Source of the DNA: Pyrinomonadaceae bacterium
GTDB lineage: Bacteria; Acidobacteriota; Blastocatellia; Pyrinomonadales; Pyrinomonadaceae
NCBI GenBank assembly: GCA_030840675.1
Contig: JAVEEA010000104.1
Span: forward strand, 1 to 63,962
Length of the DNA stretch: 63,962 bases
Reading direction: 5' to 3'
Within the stretch, counting starts at the first letter, position 1, and each line of letters starts with the position of its first letter. The notes beneath the pieces were generated by a model. The model searched no databases. It was not told the DNA's origin and saw nothing but the letters and a program-made list of their open reading frames with translations. This document shows, piece by piece, positions 1-9,979 of the stretch. The translations under genes were made by a program, and so were the position numbers.

Positions 1-11
1 TCACTTTTCAC

Positions 12-1277
12 TTACGAAAAGATTTCGACTACTTTTTCAATCGTGCGCGCCAGCACGTCCACTTCTTCTTTGGTATTGTAGAAAGCAAACGAGGCGCGCG
101 CGGTTGCGGGAATATTGAAACGCTGCATGACCGGCTGCGCGCAGTGATGCCCGGCGCGCACGGCAATGCCTTCCTGGTCCAGGATGGTGCCGATGTCATG
201 CGGATGAATGTCGTCGATCACAAACGACAACACACCGGTTTTCTCGCGCGCCGTACCAATGATGCGCACCCTTTCAATCGCCTGCAGCCGCTCGGTTGCG
301 TAACGCAACAACTCGTGTTCATGCGCCGCCGCTTTCACGCGGTCGATTGAATCTAAATAATCGATGGCAGCGCCCAAGCCAATCTGCGAGGCGATCGCCG
401 GAGTGCCCGCCTCAAACTTGTTCGGCAACTCCGCGTACGTGGTCTTTTCGAACGTGACGCTGCGAATCATGTCGCCGCCGCCCTGAAAAGGGTTCATCTT
501 ATTCAGCAGATCGGCCTTGCCGTAAATGATTCCGCTGCCGGTCGGCGCAAACATCTTGTGTCCGGAGAACACGTAGAAATCACAGTCGAGTTGTTGGACG
601 TCAATGGGCAGGTGCGGCGCACTCTGCGCTCCGTCAATCAGCACCGGCACACCATACTTATGAGCCTCATCGATCATTTGCCTGACCGGGTTGATGGTGC
701 CGAGGGCATTCGAGACGTGGGTAAACGCGACGAACTTCGTTTTCTCGTTGAGCAACGCGCGGTATTCGTCCTGCAGCAACTCGCCTGCGTCGTTCATGGG
801 AATGACGCGCAGCACCGCGCCCTTCTCTTCGCAGAGCATTTGCCAGGGCACAATGTTGGCGTGGTGTTCCATCGCCGAAATAACGATCTCGTCGCCGGCA
901 GCGATAAACTTGCGGCCGTAGCCGTGCATCACCAGGTTGATGCCTTCTGTCGCGCCGCGTACGAAGATGCATTCTTTCGCCTCACGTGCATTGATGAAGC
1001 GCTTGACCTTCTCGCGCGCGCCCTCGTAGGCGGTGGTGGCTTTCTGGCTCAGGTAATGAACGCCTCGATGAATGTTGGAGTGTTCGTCTTCCAGATAGAT
1101 ACTGCCACGGTCTATGACCACCTGCGGTACTTGCGAGGAAGCGCCGTTGTCCAGATAGACCAACGGCTTGCCGTTGACGATTTGTCGTAGCACCGGAAAA
1201 TCTTCGCGGATGCGCTGGACGTCGAAGCCCTTTGAGTTCTGAGTTTCGGTGACGACTGATTTTTCGATCGTTGCCAT
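12..1277 (-). CDS. sufS: Cysteine desulfurase SufS
   Basis: Group II PLP-dependent cysteine desulfurase of 421 residues that takes sulfur from L-cysteine for Fe-S cluster assembly in the cytoplasm. The PLP lysine lies in FSGHKMFAP (K241) and the persulfide-forming cysteine in RAGHHCAQP (C379). EHHANIVPW and DGAQSAPH are further family motifs, and the length fits SufS. It is the last gene of the suf operon, 11 bases after the retropepsin-like gene. No sufE or sufU sulfur acceptor is visible here, so it must lie elsewhere. The stop codon falls at the edge of a period-7 sequence (AGTGAAAAGTGA on the coding strand) that begins the window. Confidence 0.97.
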   Translation of the reverse strand: MATIEKSVVTETQNSKGFDVQRIREDFPVLRQIVNGKPLVYLDNGASSQVPQVVIDRGSIYLEDEHSNIHRGVHYLSQKATTAYEGAREKVKRFINAREAKECIFVRGATEGINLVMHGYGRKFIAAGDEIVISAMEHHANIVPWQMLCEEKGAVLRVIPMNDAGELLQDEYRALLNEKTKFVAFTHVSNALGTINPVRQMIDEAHKYGVPVLIDGAQSAPHLPIDVQQLDCDFYVFSGHKMFAPTGSGIIYGKADLLNKMNPFQGGGDMIRSVTFEKTTYAELPNKFEAGTPAIASQIGLGAAIDYLDSIDRVKAAAHEHELLRYATERLQAIERVRIIGTAREKTGVLSFVIDDIHPHDIGTILDQEGIAVRAGHHCAQPVMQRFNIPATARASFAFYNTKEEVDVLARTIEKVVEIFS

Positions 1278-1288
1278 AACTTCAATAA

Positions 1289-1642
1289 CTAAGCCAGCAT
1301 CATGCGGGCCGGTTGCAGGGAACGCTGGAAAGGGTTCAGCACCAGACCCAACTCCTCGAGCGTAACCACGCCCAACAACGCTTCATCGCCGCTTTCGCCG
1401 AGAATTACCGGCGTGTGTCCCTCGCCTTGCGGCAACGAAATCAAGCACTCGGAAATATCCCGTTCGATTCTAGTGCCGTCAGCTAAGGTAAAAGTCATTC
1501 GGCGCTTGGGGGATAGTTCAATCTGCTTCCAACTCGATTCGGGAAGCAATGTATATCTTGCTCCGCTATCAACCAGGAGCTCCACCGTAGCCTGCTTTCC
1601 ATTCGGGCCCGTGACCGTGCCTTCGATGTAAGTGAAACCCAT
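1289..1642 (-). CDS. Retropepsin-like clan AA aspartic protease
   Basis: Small 117-residue protein of the bacterial retroviral-type aspartic protease family. The catalytic loop is LLVDSGARYTLLP (Asp27-Ser-Gly), preceded by a VTGPNGKQATVE strand, and the C-terminal LLGVVTLEELGLVLNP matches the second conserved segment of the fold. Such single-lobe proteins act as dimers. There is no signal peptide. It sits between sufD (14 bases upstream) and sufS (11 bases downstream), so it is almost certainly co-transcribed with Fe-S assembly genes. Its substrate is unknown; a link to Suf is inferred from position only. Confidence 0.85.
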   Translation of the reverse strand: MGFTYIEGTVTGPNGKQATVELLVDSGARYTLLPESSWKQIELSPKRRMTFTLADGTRIERDISECLISLPQGEGHTPVILGESGDEALLGVVTLEELGLVLNPFQRSLQPARMMLA

Positions 1643-1656
1643 CTCTCCCTCCCGAC

Positions 1657-2985
1657 TCAGGCTTCCAGGCGTGCGTTCAAGCGATGCAACACTGCTTCAT
1701 CCAACTGGGACCTGATTGAATCCAGCTTGATCTTGACGATCACTTCTTCGGCGAAACCATAGGTCAGCAGATTTCGCGCCAGCTCGGGATGAAGGCCGCG
1801 CGCTTCCAGGTAGAACAACTCCTCCGGATCAAGCTGGCCGACCGCGGCGCCGTGGGCACATTTCACATCGTCGGCCAGAATTTCCAGTTGCGGCTTGGTG
1901 TCAACGCGCGCTTCATTCGACAGCAGCAGGTTCTTATTGGTTTGCATGGCATCAGTTTTTTGCGCATCGTGGCGCACGAAAACTTTGCCGTTGAAAACCG
2001 CGCGCGACTTACCATCAAGAATGCCTTTGTAGAGCTGGTGACTGGTGCAGTGTGGCTGACGATGATCGATGACTGAGTGGGTGTCCGTGTGTTGATTCGC
2101 AGTCACGAGGTACAACCCGTCAACCCAACACTCCGCCCCTTCATGGTCCATGATCACCTGGATATCGTTGCGCGAAAGCTGCGCGCCGAAAGTGATGTTG
2201 GTCGAATCGTAACTGGAGTTTGCTCCCAACTCCGCCACGGTGGTCGCAACGTGAAAGGCAGCCGCACTCTCACGCTGAACTTTGTAGTGTTCCAGCCGTG
2301 CTCCTTCGCCCAAAACGATTTCGACTACCGCGTTGGTGAAATACGGTCCCGCACCAGTGGCCGCGTAACTCTCGACCACAGTCGCGCTGCTGTTAGTCTC
2401 GGCAACCACCAACACGCGGGGAAAGTTTGCGCGCTGCTGCCCGGTTGCAAGGAAAAGCAGATGAATCGGGGCAGCCAGGGAAATGTCCGCGGGCAGGTAA
2501 ATAAAGGCGCCGCTCGAAATGAAGGCCGTGTTCAGAGCGGTGAAACCGTGAGCGACGTAATCAGCGCCGCGGCCGAGGTGGGTCCGCACAATTTCACTGT
2601 AGCGCTCGGTGGCAATGGCTTCGGAAAGTTCCAGCGCCACGACCTGGTTGGAGAGCGCTGTTAGCGAGGAAAGATCAGTGCGGAGTACGCCATCGACGAA
2701 CACCAACTGGCTGTCGACCGCTTCCGGTACGGTGAAGGCTGCGACTTCCCGCGACCTAAGCTCCCCCGCAACCAAAGCATGCGGCTGAAACTTCCCTTTG
2801 CTGATCGCCGCGACGTTAGTGTACTTCCACTCCTCATCTTTGGTTGCCGGAAAGCCCAGCTCCTGAAACGCTGTCATCGCGTTCTCGCGCAGCCGCACGA
2901 GCCACGAAACTCCACTAGCCTCCGACTGGAAACCGCGGAACGCCTCCAGGTACAAGTTCTCTCTTTCAGTAATCTCGGTAACCAT
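1657..2985 (-). CDS. sufD: Fe-S cluster assembly protein SufD
   Basis: SufD subunit of the SufBCD scaffold, about 442 residues from the ATG at 2985. That start lies one base after the sufC stop codon, so I prefer it to the longer reading beginning at 3009, which would overlap sufC. The C-terminal half carries the SufB/SufD core (CAHGAAVGQLDPEELFYL and the ARGLHPELARNLL segment). The CAHGA cysteine-histidine motif is the one used at the SufB-SufD interface in the known complexes. The N-terminal EEWKYTNV motif is also typical. Translational coupling with sufC is likely. Confidence 0.95.
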   Translation of the reverse strand: MVTEITERENLYLEAFRGFQSEASGVSWLVRLRENAMTAFQELGFPATKDEEWKYTNVAAISKGKFQPHALVAGELRSREVAAFTVPEAVDSQLVFVDGVLRTDLSSLTALSNQVVALELSEAIATERYSEIVRTHLGRGADYVAHGFTALNTAFISSGAFIYLPADISLAAPIHLLFLATGQQRANFPRVLVVAETNSSATVVESYAATGAGPYFTNAVVEIVLGEGARLEHYKVQRESAAAFHVATTVAELGANSSYDSTNITFGAQLSRNDIQVIMDHEGAECWVDGLYLVTANQHTDTHSVIDHRQPHCTSHQLYKGILDGKSRAVFNGKVFVRHDAQKTDAMQTNKNLLLSNEARVDTKPQLEILADDVKCAHGAAVGQLDPEELFYLEARGLHPELARNLLTYGFAEEVIVKIKLDSIRSQLDEAVLHRLNARLEA

Positions 2986-2986
2986 C

Positions 2987-3763
<777 letters not shown>

Positions 3764-3849
3764 TTATATTGCTCCTCAACAAAAAGCGACAAGCGAACCG
3801 GGACAGACGACACGGTCTTGCCACCTGAAACCAATCGCTTGCCACCGAA

Positions 3850-5286
3850 TTAACCGACGCTGCCTTCAAGCTTCATCCCGAGTAGACGCTGTGCTTCCAC
3901 TGCAAACTCCATCGGCAACTGCAGAAACACGTCCTTACAAAAACCATTAATGATCAGCGATACTGCGTCTTCCTGCGAGATTCCGCGTTGCTGCAGGTAG
4001 AACAACTGCTCCTCACTGATTTTCGACGTCGACGCTTCGTGTTCCACGCTAGAGGTGTTGTTCATCACTTCGATATAGGGGAACGTATTGGCGCCGCTGT
4101 TGGATCCAATCAGCATCGAGTCACACTGCGTATAGTTGCGCGCGTTGTCGGCCTTGGGCATTACCTTCACCAGCCCGCGATAGCTGTTGTTCGAGCGGCC
4201 GGCCGCGATTCCTTTAGAGATGATCGTCGAGCGCGTGTTCTTGCCCAGGTGAATCATCTTCGTGCCGGTATCGGCCTGCTGCGCGTGGTTGGTCAACGCG
4301 ACCGAGTAAAACTCGCCAATGGAATTGTCACCCTGCAGAATGCAGGAAGGATATTTCCAGGTGATGGCTGACCCGGTTTCCACCTGCGTCCAGGAAATTT
4401 TTGAATTGCGACCGGCACACTTGCCGCGCTTGGTGACGAAGTTGTAAATGCCACCGACTCCCTTTTCGTCGCCGGCGTACCAGTTCTGCACCGTCGAGTA
4501 CTTGATCTGAGCGTCGTCGAGTGCGACGAGTTCAACCACGGCCGCGTGCAACTGGTTCTTATCAAACTTGGGAGCAGTGCAGCCTTCGAGGTAAGAAACG
4601 TGCGAACCTTCCTCGGCTATGATCAGTGTTCTTTCGAACTGCCCTGACTCCGAATTGTTAATCCGGAAATAGGTGGAAAGTTCCATCGGACAACGCACGC
4701 CCTTCGGAATGAAGCAGAAAGAACCATCGGAAAACACCGCGCTATTCAGGGCCGCGAAGAAGTTGTCATTGGTCGGCACTACCGATCCCAGGTACTTGCG
4801 TACGAGCTCCGGGTATTCGCGAATTGCTTCCGTGAACGAACAGAAAATGACGCCGTGCTTCTTGAGCTTTTCTTTGTACGTGGTGGCAACGGAAACTGAA
4901 TCGAACACTGCGTCGACCGCCACGTTTGCCAGTTGCTTCTGTTCGGTCAGAGGAATCCCAAGCTTCTCGAAGGTGCGCAAGAGTTCCGGGTCCACTTCGT
5001 CAAGACTCGCTTTGGTGGCCTTCTGTTTCGGCGCGCTGTAGTAAATGACGTCCTGGTAGTTGATCTCCGGATAAGAAATATTGGGCCAGTGCTTCGGCTC
5101 GGTCATGGTCAACCAATGGCGGTAGGCCTTGAGACGAAAGTCCAACATCCAGTCAGGCTCGTTTTTGATCTTCACGATCAAGCGAATCGTATCTTCCGAT
5201 AATCCGCGCGGAATAACGTCCGACTCAATATCGGTAACGAAACCGTACTTGTATTCCTGTTTACCTAAAAGTTCTGCTGTGCTCAT
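3850..5286 (-). CDS. sufB: Fe-S cluster assembly protein SufB
   Basis: Core scaffold subunit of SufBCD, 478 residues, full length. Conserved segments include [11 protein letters not shown] near residue 100, the central [12 protein letters not shown] region, the [24 protein letters not shown] block and the C-terminal [19 protein letters not shown]. It is the first structural gene after the Rrf2 regulator (36 bases between them). This matches the rrf2-sufB-C-D-S order seen in many bacteria, here with an extra protease gene. Confidence 0.98.
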   Translation of the reverse strand: MSTAELLGKQEYKYGFVTDIESDVIPRGLSEDTIRLIVKIKNEPDWMLDFRLKAYRHWLTMTEPKHWPNISYPEINYQDVIYYSAPKQKATKASLDEVDPELLRTFEKLGIPLTEQKQLANVAVDAVFDSVSVATTYKEKLKKHGVIFCSFTEAIREYPELVRKYLGSVVPTNDNFFAALNSAVFSDGSFCFIPKGVRCPMELSTYFRINNSESGQFERTLIIAEEGSHVSYLEGCTAPKFDKNQLHAAVVELVALDDAQIKYSTVQNWYAGDEKGVGGIYNFVTKRGKCAGRNSKISWTQVETGSAITWKYPSCILQGDNSIGEFYSVALTNHAQQADTGTKMIHLGKNTRSTIISKGIAAGRSNNSYRGLVKVMPKADNARNYTQCDSMLIGSNSGANTFPYIEVMNNTSSVEHEASTSKISEEQLFYLQQRGISQEDAVSLIINGFCKDVFLQLPMEFAVEAQRLLGMKLEGSVG

Positions 5287-5322
5287 CTGTTATTAGTCCG
5301 TAGCCTTCCAACTATGATCCGA

Positions 5323-5817
5323 TCACAACGGCATGCTATTCGACTCCCGCCGTTGCAACTGCCGGGTTCCCTGAATCTTGTGTAGCACCGCGTCGACCGT
5401 CGCTTCACTGCCCAGCAGTTGCGACAAGGTGATCTCCGACAGCGCGTTATCAACAATCTGATGTAACTCGACGATGACCGGACGAATGCCGCAGTCACCG
5501 GTGTGAACGCACGAATCGAGCACGCCCGCGTACGACTTGCAATGGGCGGCAACGCTCTCGTCATCCAAAACGCTAATCACTTCATTCAGCCGAATCGTCG
5601 CCGCCGGGCGCGCCAAACGGTAGCCGCCCTTGGTGCCACGCTGCGACTGTACCAGCCCGGCCTTATTAAGTATCCACATCAGCTTGCCCGCGTTTGCCAC
5701 CGAAATTCCTTCGCGACGCGCGATCTGCGCGAGGGTCAACGATTCACCCTGCGCGTCTCCGCGCGCGAGTTGCAGCAAGCAGCGCAATCCATATTCTTCC
5801 TGTGCGGATATTTTCAT
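5323..5817 (-). CDS. Rrf2-family Fe-S-sensing transcriptional regulator
   Basis: IscR/SufR-like Rrf2 regulator, 164 residues from the ATG at 5817, which gives the canonical start MKISAQEEYGLRCLLQL. A winged-helix domain (residues 1-80, with the GYRLARPAATIRL wing) is followed by three cysteines spaced C-x9-C-x5-C in AHCKSYAGVLDSCVHTGDC. These are the usual [2Fe-2S] ligands. It heads the suf operon and probably represses it when Fe-S supply is sufficient. A longer start at 5841 is possible but lacks support. Confidence 0.93.
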   Translation of the reverse strand: MKISAQEEYGLRCLLQLARGDAQGESLTLAQIARREGISVANAGKLMWILNKAGLVQSQRGTKGGYRLARPAATIRLNEVISVLDDESVAAHCKSYAGVLDSCVHTGDCGIRPVIVELHQIVDNALSEITLSQLLGSEATVDAVLHKIQGTRQLQRRESNSMPL

Positions 5818-5869
5818 CAGATTCCCAAAACCCGCGGCCAACTCGACTGAAACAACTTTTAATGGACGC

Positions 5870-5899
5870 AGTCTAACCCAATCCTTACTTTTAAGTCAA
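5870..5899 (-). promoter_or_regulatory. Candidate suf operon promoter
   Basis: On the minus strand a -35-like TTGACT (5894-5899) and a -10-like TAGACT (5870-5875) are separated by 18 bases, 53 bases before the Rrf2 start at 5817. Two direct copies of ACTTTTAA at 5855-5862 and 5887-5894 lie 32 bases (about three helical turns) apart across the promoter and could be regulator sites. This is pattern matching only. Confidence 0.45.
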
Positions 5900-5958
5900 C
5901 ATTGGAGAATTGATGAATTAGAAGGGGAAATAGCAAAATGGAAGGTCGCCAAGTGGAA

Positions 5959-7170
5959 CTAGAGGGTGAAGGTGAAGTCGATATAACCACTGAGCCTGAC
6001 AGGCTGATCGGCGCCGGCAATTCCCTTGAAAAACCACTGCCGGGCAGCGTCTTCGGCAGCAGCCCTGAGGAGCATGGGACCCTCCGAATGGGAGACGGCA
6101 ACTACCTTGCCGCTCTCATCGACGATTACATGAACCCGGACCAACCCCGCGGCACCATTTTGCCGGGCGATTGGGGGATAGCGCGGCACGACTCTTTTCG
6201 TAGCCTTCGCGTTCAGCGAGCCCGCGTCATTGATCGGCGGCTCAGATGCTGTAGCGGGTGATGGATGGGCCGCCGGGTTACCTGCCCGGGCTGCTTCGTT
6301 AACAGGCTCGGATGGTTCCTGGTTGGCTCGCTCGTCGCTTTTCTGTGGCACCTTGATCTCGAGGGGCGAGTCGGAAACTTTCTTGGTCGAATAAGGTGAA
6401 GGTGAGTTGACGTTGTTTACGGGCGCTTGCGCGGGTCGTAACGGCGGGATGCCCCCGAGTGACGCAACTTGCGTTTGCGACGACGCGAGCGCTTCGCGAG
6501 CAGCGGCATACTCGGTTTCCCACTTCACCTTGTCTTCACTGTCCGTCGCCAGCGACAAACGAATCCCAAGCACATCTTCCAGCAAAGAAAGAGAATCGTA
6601 AGCCCTGCGAGCGTTGGAAATTTCCCTGGCCTGACTAATCATTCGCTCCAGCAGTGAACGCAAGCGATTCAAGTCGCTCGTTGCTTCAGCGGGAAGGTTT
6701 GCATCCCCGAGGTTGATCCCGAAAGTGCGGTAACGCGCGAGGTGGGTGCGGGCGCTGTTCACAGCCTGGCCCGCCAAAGCAAAGTAGGTACCGAGTGACT
6801 CGTCCTTTTGCGAGGCGCGACTCTGATAGGTTTCCTCGAGCAGGGCTTCGGCTCGTCCGTAGTTACCTTCCTCGCCATAAACGCTCATGAGCATGATGGA
6901 GGTAACGTTGCGAATCGCGTTGTCTTTGGTCGCTGCGCGGACCGCCTCAAGTTCGCTGGCGGCGATGTCGAGTCGATGGGCGGCGATCAGCGCCCGGGCT
7001 CGCTCGATGCGAGACTGCAATGCTTCGGGAGACGTGGCCGCATCGAGTGTAGGGTTAGCGGCATCGCTCGGGGACTGCGCTCGAACCGCGGCGAAGGTTA
7101 AGAGCAAGGCTAATAATAAAACGGCTGAGTTAAACGGCGGAAAGCGTCTTGATAAACTAATTCGCTTCAC
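5959..7170 (-). CDS. Secreted TonB-family C-terminal domain protein
   Basis: 403-residue protein with an N-terminal signal or anchor segment (residues 1-32, VLLLALLLTFAAVRAQ), a helical repeat-like middle (residues 40-230) and a Pro/Ser-rich linker. The C-terminal TonB domain reads RVVPRYPPIARQNGAAGLVRV and ends in SGYIDFTFTL. TonB domains pass energy from the inner membrane to outer-membrane receptors. Proteins of this shape may instead be periplasmic partners without their own motor. The GTG start at 7170 has GGAGAG seven bases upstream. No exbB or exbD is adjacent, so its role is inferred. Confidence 0.85.
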   Translation of the reverse strand: MKRISLSRRFPPFNSAVLLLALLLTFAAVRAQSPSDAANPTLDAATSPEALQSRIERARALIAAHRLDIAASELEAVRAATKDNAIRNVTSIMLMSVYGEEGNYGRAEALLEETYQSRASQKDESLGTYFALAGQAVNSARTHLARYRTFGINLGDANLPAEATSDLNRLRSLLERMISQAREISNARRAYDSLSLLEDVLGIRLSLATDSEDKVKWETEYAAAREALASSQTQVASLGGIPPLRPAQAPVNNVNSPSPYSTKKVSDSPLEIKVPQKSDERANQEPSEPVNEAARAGNPAAHPSPATASEPPINDAGSLNAKATKRVVPRYPPIARQNGAAGLVRVHVIVDESGKVVAVSHSEGPMLLRAAAEDAARQWFFKGIAGADQPVRLSGYIDFTFTL

Positions 7171-7185
7171 TAATTTTCTCTCCTA

Positions 7186-7214
7186 AAAATAAAAAGCGAG
7201 CCTAATGCTCGCTT
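7186..7214 (-). terminator. Rho-independent terminator of the amidohydrolase gene
   Basis: On the minus strand, AAGCGAGC and GCTCGCTT form an 8-bp stem (7194-7201 with 7207-7214) with a 5-base loop, followed by a T-rich run. It lies 68 bases after the amidohydrolase stop codon. Confidence 0.85.
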
Positions 7215-7281
7215 ACGGGGTTAACCTGATTTTGATGCCCTATTATGATTCCTTATCGCGTTTCAGGCAAGCACACCCAAC

Positions 7282-8712
7282 TCAATTGGCTCCCGGAGAG
7301 CTTAGGCTCCTGATCACCTGGTCACGAAACCTGCGGGCTCCTTCTTTAATCGTGGCCTCGTCAAGCGTTAACAGGCGACGAGCGCGCATAACGATTCTGC
7401 CATTGATGATTACGGTTTCGACGTCTGAGGCCTTGGTGGCATAAACCAGATCGGAATAGATGTTGTAGAGTGGAATTTGATTAAGCGAGTCGCGGTTAAC
7501 CAGCACCAGGTCCGCGCGCTTCCCCTTTTCGAGCGAGCCGATCTCTTTGTCCAAATGTAACGCCGCCGCCCCGCCGATGGTGGCGAGGGCAAACGCTTCC
7601 TCGGCAGACATCACTTTCGGATCGCCGCTAAAAACTTTATGCAACTTCGCGGCAGTGTCCATCTCCTCCCACATGCTCAGATCGTTGTTGGACGCAGCGC
7701 CGTCAGTTCCCAAACCCAGTCGCAAGCCCGCCGCCATCATCTTCGGCATCGGCGCCACGCCCGAAGCCAGTTTCATGTTTGACTGCGGATTGTGAACGAC
7801 GCCCACGCCGGCGCGCTTCAACACGTCGATCTCTTCCGTGCTGGGCCAAACCATGTGCGCCGCGATCACGCGGTCGTTTAGAAATCCGATGCGCGCGAGG
7901 TAGTCGACCGGGCTCGCCCCTTTAGCCTTCAGACTATCCTCAACTTCCCTCTTTGTCTCGGAGATGTGAGTCACAATCGGCGCGCCGGTACGGTCGGAAA
8001 AAGCGCGTATGGCTTTTAGATGTTCCTCGGAAACGGTATAAGGCGCATGCGGCGCGACTGCCGGGATAATCAGTTCGTTGCCCTGCCATTTCTGCACGAA
8101 CCGCGCGACATACGCCATGGCTTCGGCGTTGGTCTTGTTGTCGGCGACAGGAAAGTCGATAACCGTTTCACCCAGGACTCCGCGCACGCCCGCCTTCGCG
8201 GTTTCGTCGGCAACGGCGTCTTCGAAGTAGTACATGTCACAGTAAGTCGTAGTGCCACCGCGAATCATCTCGGCCAAGCCCAGGCGCGTGCCAACGCGTA
8301 CAAATTCTTCGGAAACATTTTTCGCTTCGGCGGGGAAAATATATTTTGTCAGCCAGTCCTGCAGGTCGAGGTCGTCAGCCAGCCCGCGGAATAGCGTCAT
8401 GGGAATGTGCGTGTGCCCATTGATGAGACCGGGAATGATCAGCTTGCCACTCGCGTCGACTCGCTCCGGCGCCGTGTACATCCGGAGGAGGTCGCGGCTT
8501 TCGCCCAACGCTACAATGCGTCCGCCTTGAATGGCGACGCCGCCGTCCGCGATGACGCGACGCTGCTGGTCCATCGTGACGAGCGTGCCATTCAAAACAA
8601 GCAGATCGACTCGGGTCATACGTCGCCCCCGATTTCGTTGCGCACTGGCCGGCCACCCGGCAAGGCAGACGGTGACGGCGCAGATAAAAACCAGAAAAAG
8701 TTTTTTTGACAT
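7282..8712 (-). CDS. Exported amidohydrolase (MtaD/SAH deaminase-like)
   Basis: 476-residue metal-dependent amidohydrolase of the TrzA/MtaD group, which deaminates adenosine-type and related compounds. Motifs: the HTHIPMTLFRGLADD metal site, HISETKREVEDS, AAHMVWP and LGTDGAASNNDLSMWEEM. Residues 1-25 form a signal peptide (FLVFICAVTVCLAGWPASAQ), unusual for this mainly cytoplasmic group, so it probably works in the periplasm. It lies 1.6 kb from a nucleoside salvage operon, so a nucleoside-derived substrate is plausible. Exact substrate unknown. Confidence 0.85.
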   Translation of the reverse strand: MSKKLFLVFICAVTVCLAGWPASAQRNRGRRMTRVDLLVLNGTLVTMDQQRRVIADGGVAIQGGRIVALGESRDLLRMYTAPERVDASGKLIIPGLINGHTHIPMTLFRGLADDLDLQDWLTKYIFPAEAKNVSEEFVRVGTRLGLAEMIRGGTTTYCDMYYFEDAVADETAKAGVRGVLGETVIDFPVADNKTNAEAMAYVARFVQKWQGNELIIPAVAPHAPYTVSEEHLKAIRAFSDRTGAPIVTHISETKREVEDSLKAKGASPVDYLARIGFLNDRVIAAHMVWPSTEEIDVLKRAGVGVVHNPQSNMKLASGVAPMPKMMAAGLRLGLGTDGAASNNDLSMWEEMDTAAKLHKVFSGDPKVMSAEEAFALATIGGAAALHLDKEIGSLEKGKRADLVLVNRDSLNQIPLYNIYSDLVYATKASDVETVIINGRIVMRARRLLTLDEATIKEGARRFRDQVIRSLSSPGAN

Positions 8713-8850
8713 AGGCTCAAGAACAATGGATGGTGTTACGAAGTCCAGCGTCGTTCGCAGGATAGTCTGGTCCGAAGCCCACTTGGCGCGAACTTAAATG
8801 CGGGGACTTGCCTGACGAACCTAATTCAGTTTTACCTATTCATAACGGCG

Positions 8851-9807
8851 TTAGCGCGCCAGAATCTTTGACAGATCTCGTGCCAGACGTTGAATGACGG
8901 CGCTCGACGTTTTTTCATTCTGCAGGAGTTTCTTTCCGATATTATTGGACGCGTCGAAGTCTACGACACCCCAAATTCCGTCTTCATTTCGAATCGGAGC
9001 AGCCAGCACATACTCCAGGCTTGGTCTAATATTTCCCTTGATACCCTTCATAGATTTGGGAAGCGGGGCCACCGAAGCCCCTTCTATTCCTGTGCGTTTC
9101 GTTTCATTGTCGCGAAAACAGCGTACTACAACTACCTTATCTGCGGTCTTCGAATCTATCGGGAAGCGTAGCTTACCGACCTGTTCCGTGGATAAGAATG
9201 GGTCCCAAAAACCACGACAAACGAGCTCATTATTCTGGTGTTCAAAAATGAAAGCTCGCAGACTGGCACGCTCCGGAGTTACCGGCGATGCCATCGACCA
9301 ACAGACCGTTTCCAGCGAGTCGGTGATCAGTTGGTTAAGTTCCTTCGTTCGCTTTCTATGTTCGTACTTGATGGCGTCAGCTATCTCGGTACAAGCGGCG
9401 CCGAGGGCGGCTGAGGGCTCACGCTCGGCTCGGTCCTGGTCGTATCTCGCGGTGATCACCCCCAGTAAATCTGTCGGTAGTCGCATGTCGCCGCCCTTTG
9501 GCCGGACGATGAAACTTCGCTCTTTTCCGAGGCGTCCAATAAACATCCCCAACTCCAACAGCACATTGTCGCGAACGGCTTGTTGCTTCTGTCCGCGAAT
9601 CACAATCATGTCATCCGGGTCAAAGACGAAGACGCCGAAGTCTGAACGCTCGAGGTTGACGATCAGCTCGTCGATCACGCTACGACCGACGCGAAACGCT
9701 TGAGTCCAAAGTGTTACCTCAGATCCCCTGAGGTTCTGTTGGATGGCTTCGGCCAACCTGATTGCCTCACCCGAGGATGCCACGAAAACTCTTGGCTGAG
9801 TACGCAT
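8851..9807 (-). CDS. TIR-like domain protein with C-terminal GAF-like domain
   Basis: 318-residue protein without signal peptide or membrane segment. Residues 1-150 match the bacterial TIR-like nucleotide-binding family used as effector in some anti-phage systems: RVFVASSGEAIRLAEAIQ, then VGRSVIDELIVNLERSDFGV, then DNVLLELGMFIGRLG with a candidate catalytic glutamate, E85. Residues about 165-315 look like a GAF sensor (LRAFIFEH strands, then YVLAAPIRNEDGIWGVVDFD). TIR domains of this group can cleave NAD+; GAF domains can bind cyclic nucleotides or other small ligands. No cyclase or other defence gene is adjacent. AAGGAG seven bases before the ATG supports the start. Catalysis is inferred. 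Confidence 0.8.
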   Translation of the reverse strand: MRTQPRVFVASSGEAIRLAEAIQQNLRGSEVTLWTQAFRVGRSVIDELIVNLERSDFGVFVFDPDDMIVIRGQKQQAVRDNVLLELGMFIGRLGKERSFIVRPKGGDMRLPTDLLGVITARYDQDRAEREPSAALGAACTEIADAIKYEHRKRTKELNQLITDSLETVCWSMASPVTPERASLRAFIFEHQNNELVCRGFWDPFLSTEQVGKLRFPIDSKTADKVVVVRCFRDNETKRTGIEGASVAPLPKSMKGIKGNIRPSLEYVLAAPIRNEDGIWGVVDFDASNNIGKKLLQNEKTSSAVIQRLARDLSKILAR

Positions 9808-9979
9808 GCCGAAACTCCTTAAAGAGAAGTGAAGAAGGCGTTGTTGTGAGAATCAAAATCGCTCACGGTTGCGAAGGGAAACTAGCGCGTTTTGGCACCA
9901 TTGTAAAGATTATTTACCCCGATGAAATGATTCTCGTCAGGAAAGCATAGTAGTTAGAAAAATCTCATTGGAGGTGAAC

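Noticed and set aside
558..1190. 210-codon plus-strand frame antisense to sufS
   Set aside because: Mirror frame of a well-conserved gene; no start signal and no family resemblance.
8851..9807. Complete CBASS or Pycsar operon
   Set aside because: No nucleotide cyclase or other subunit is found within several kilobases, so only the effector-like protein can be claimed.
9762..9950. 62-codon open frame on the plus strand overlapping the start of the TIR gene
   Set aside because: Runs antisense over the TIR start codon, has no ribosome-binding site and no recognisable composition.
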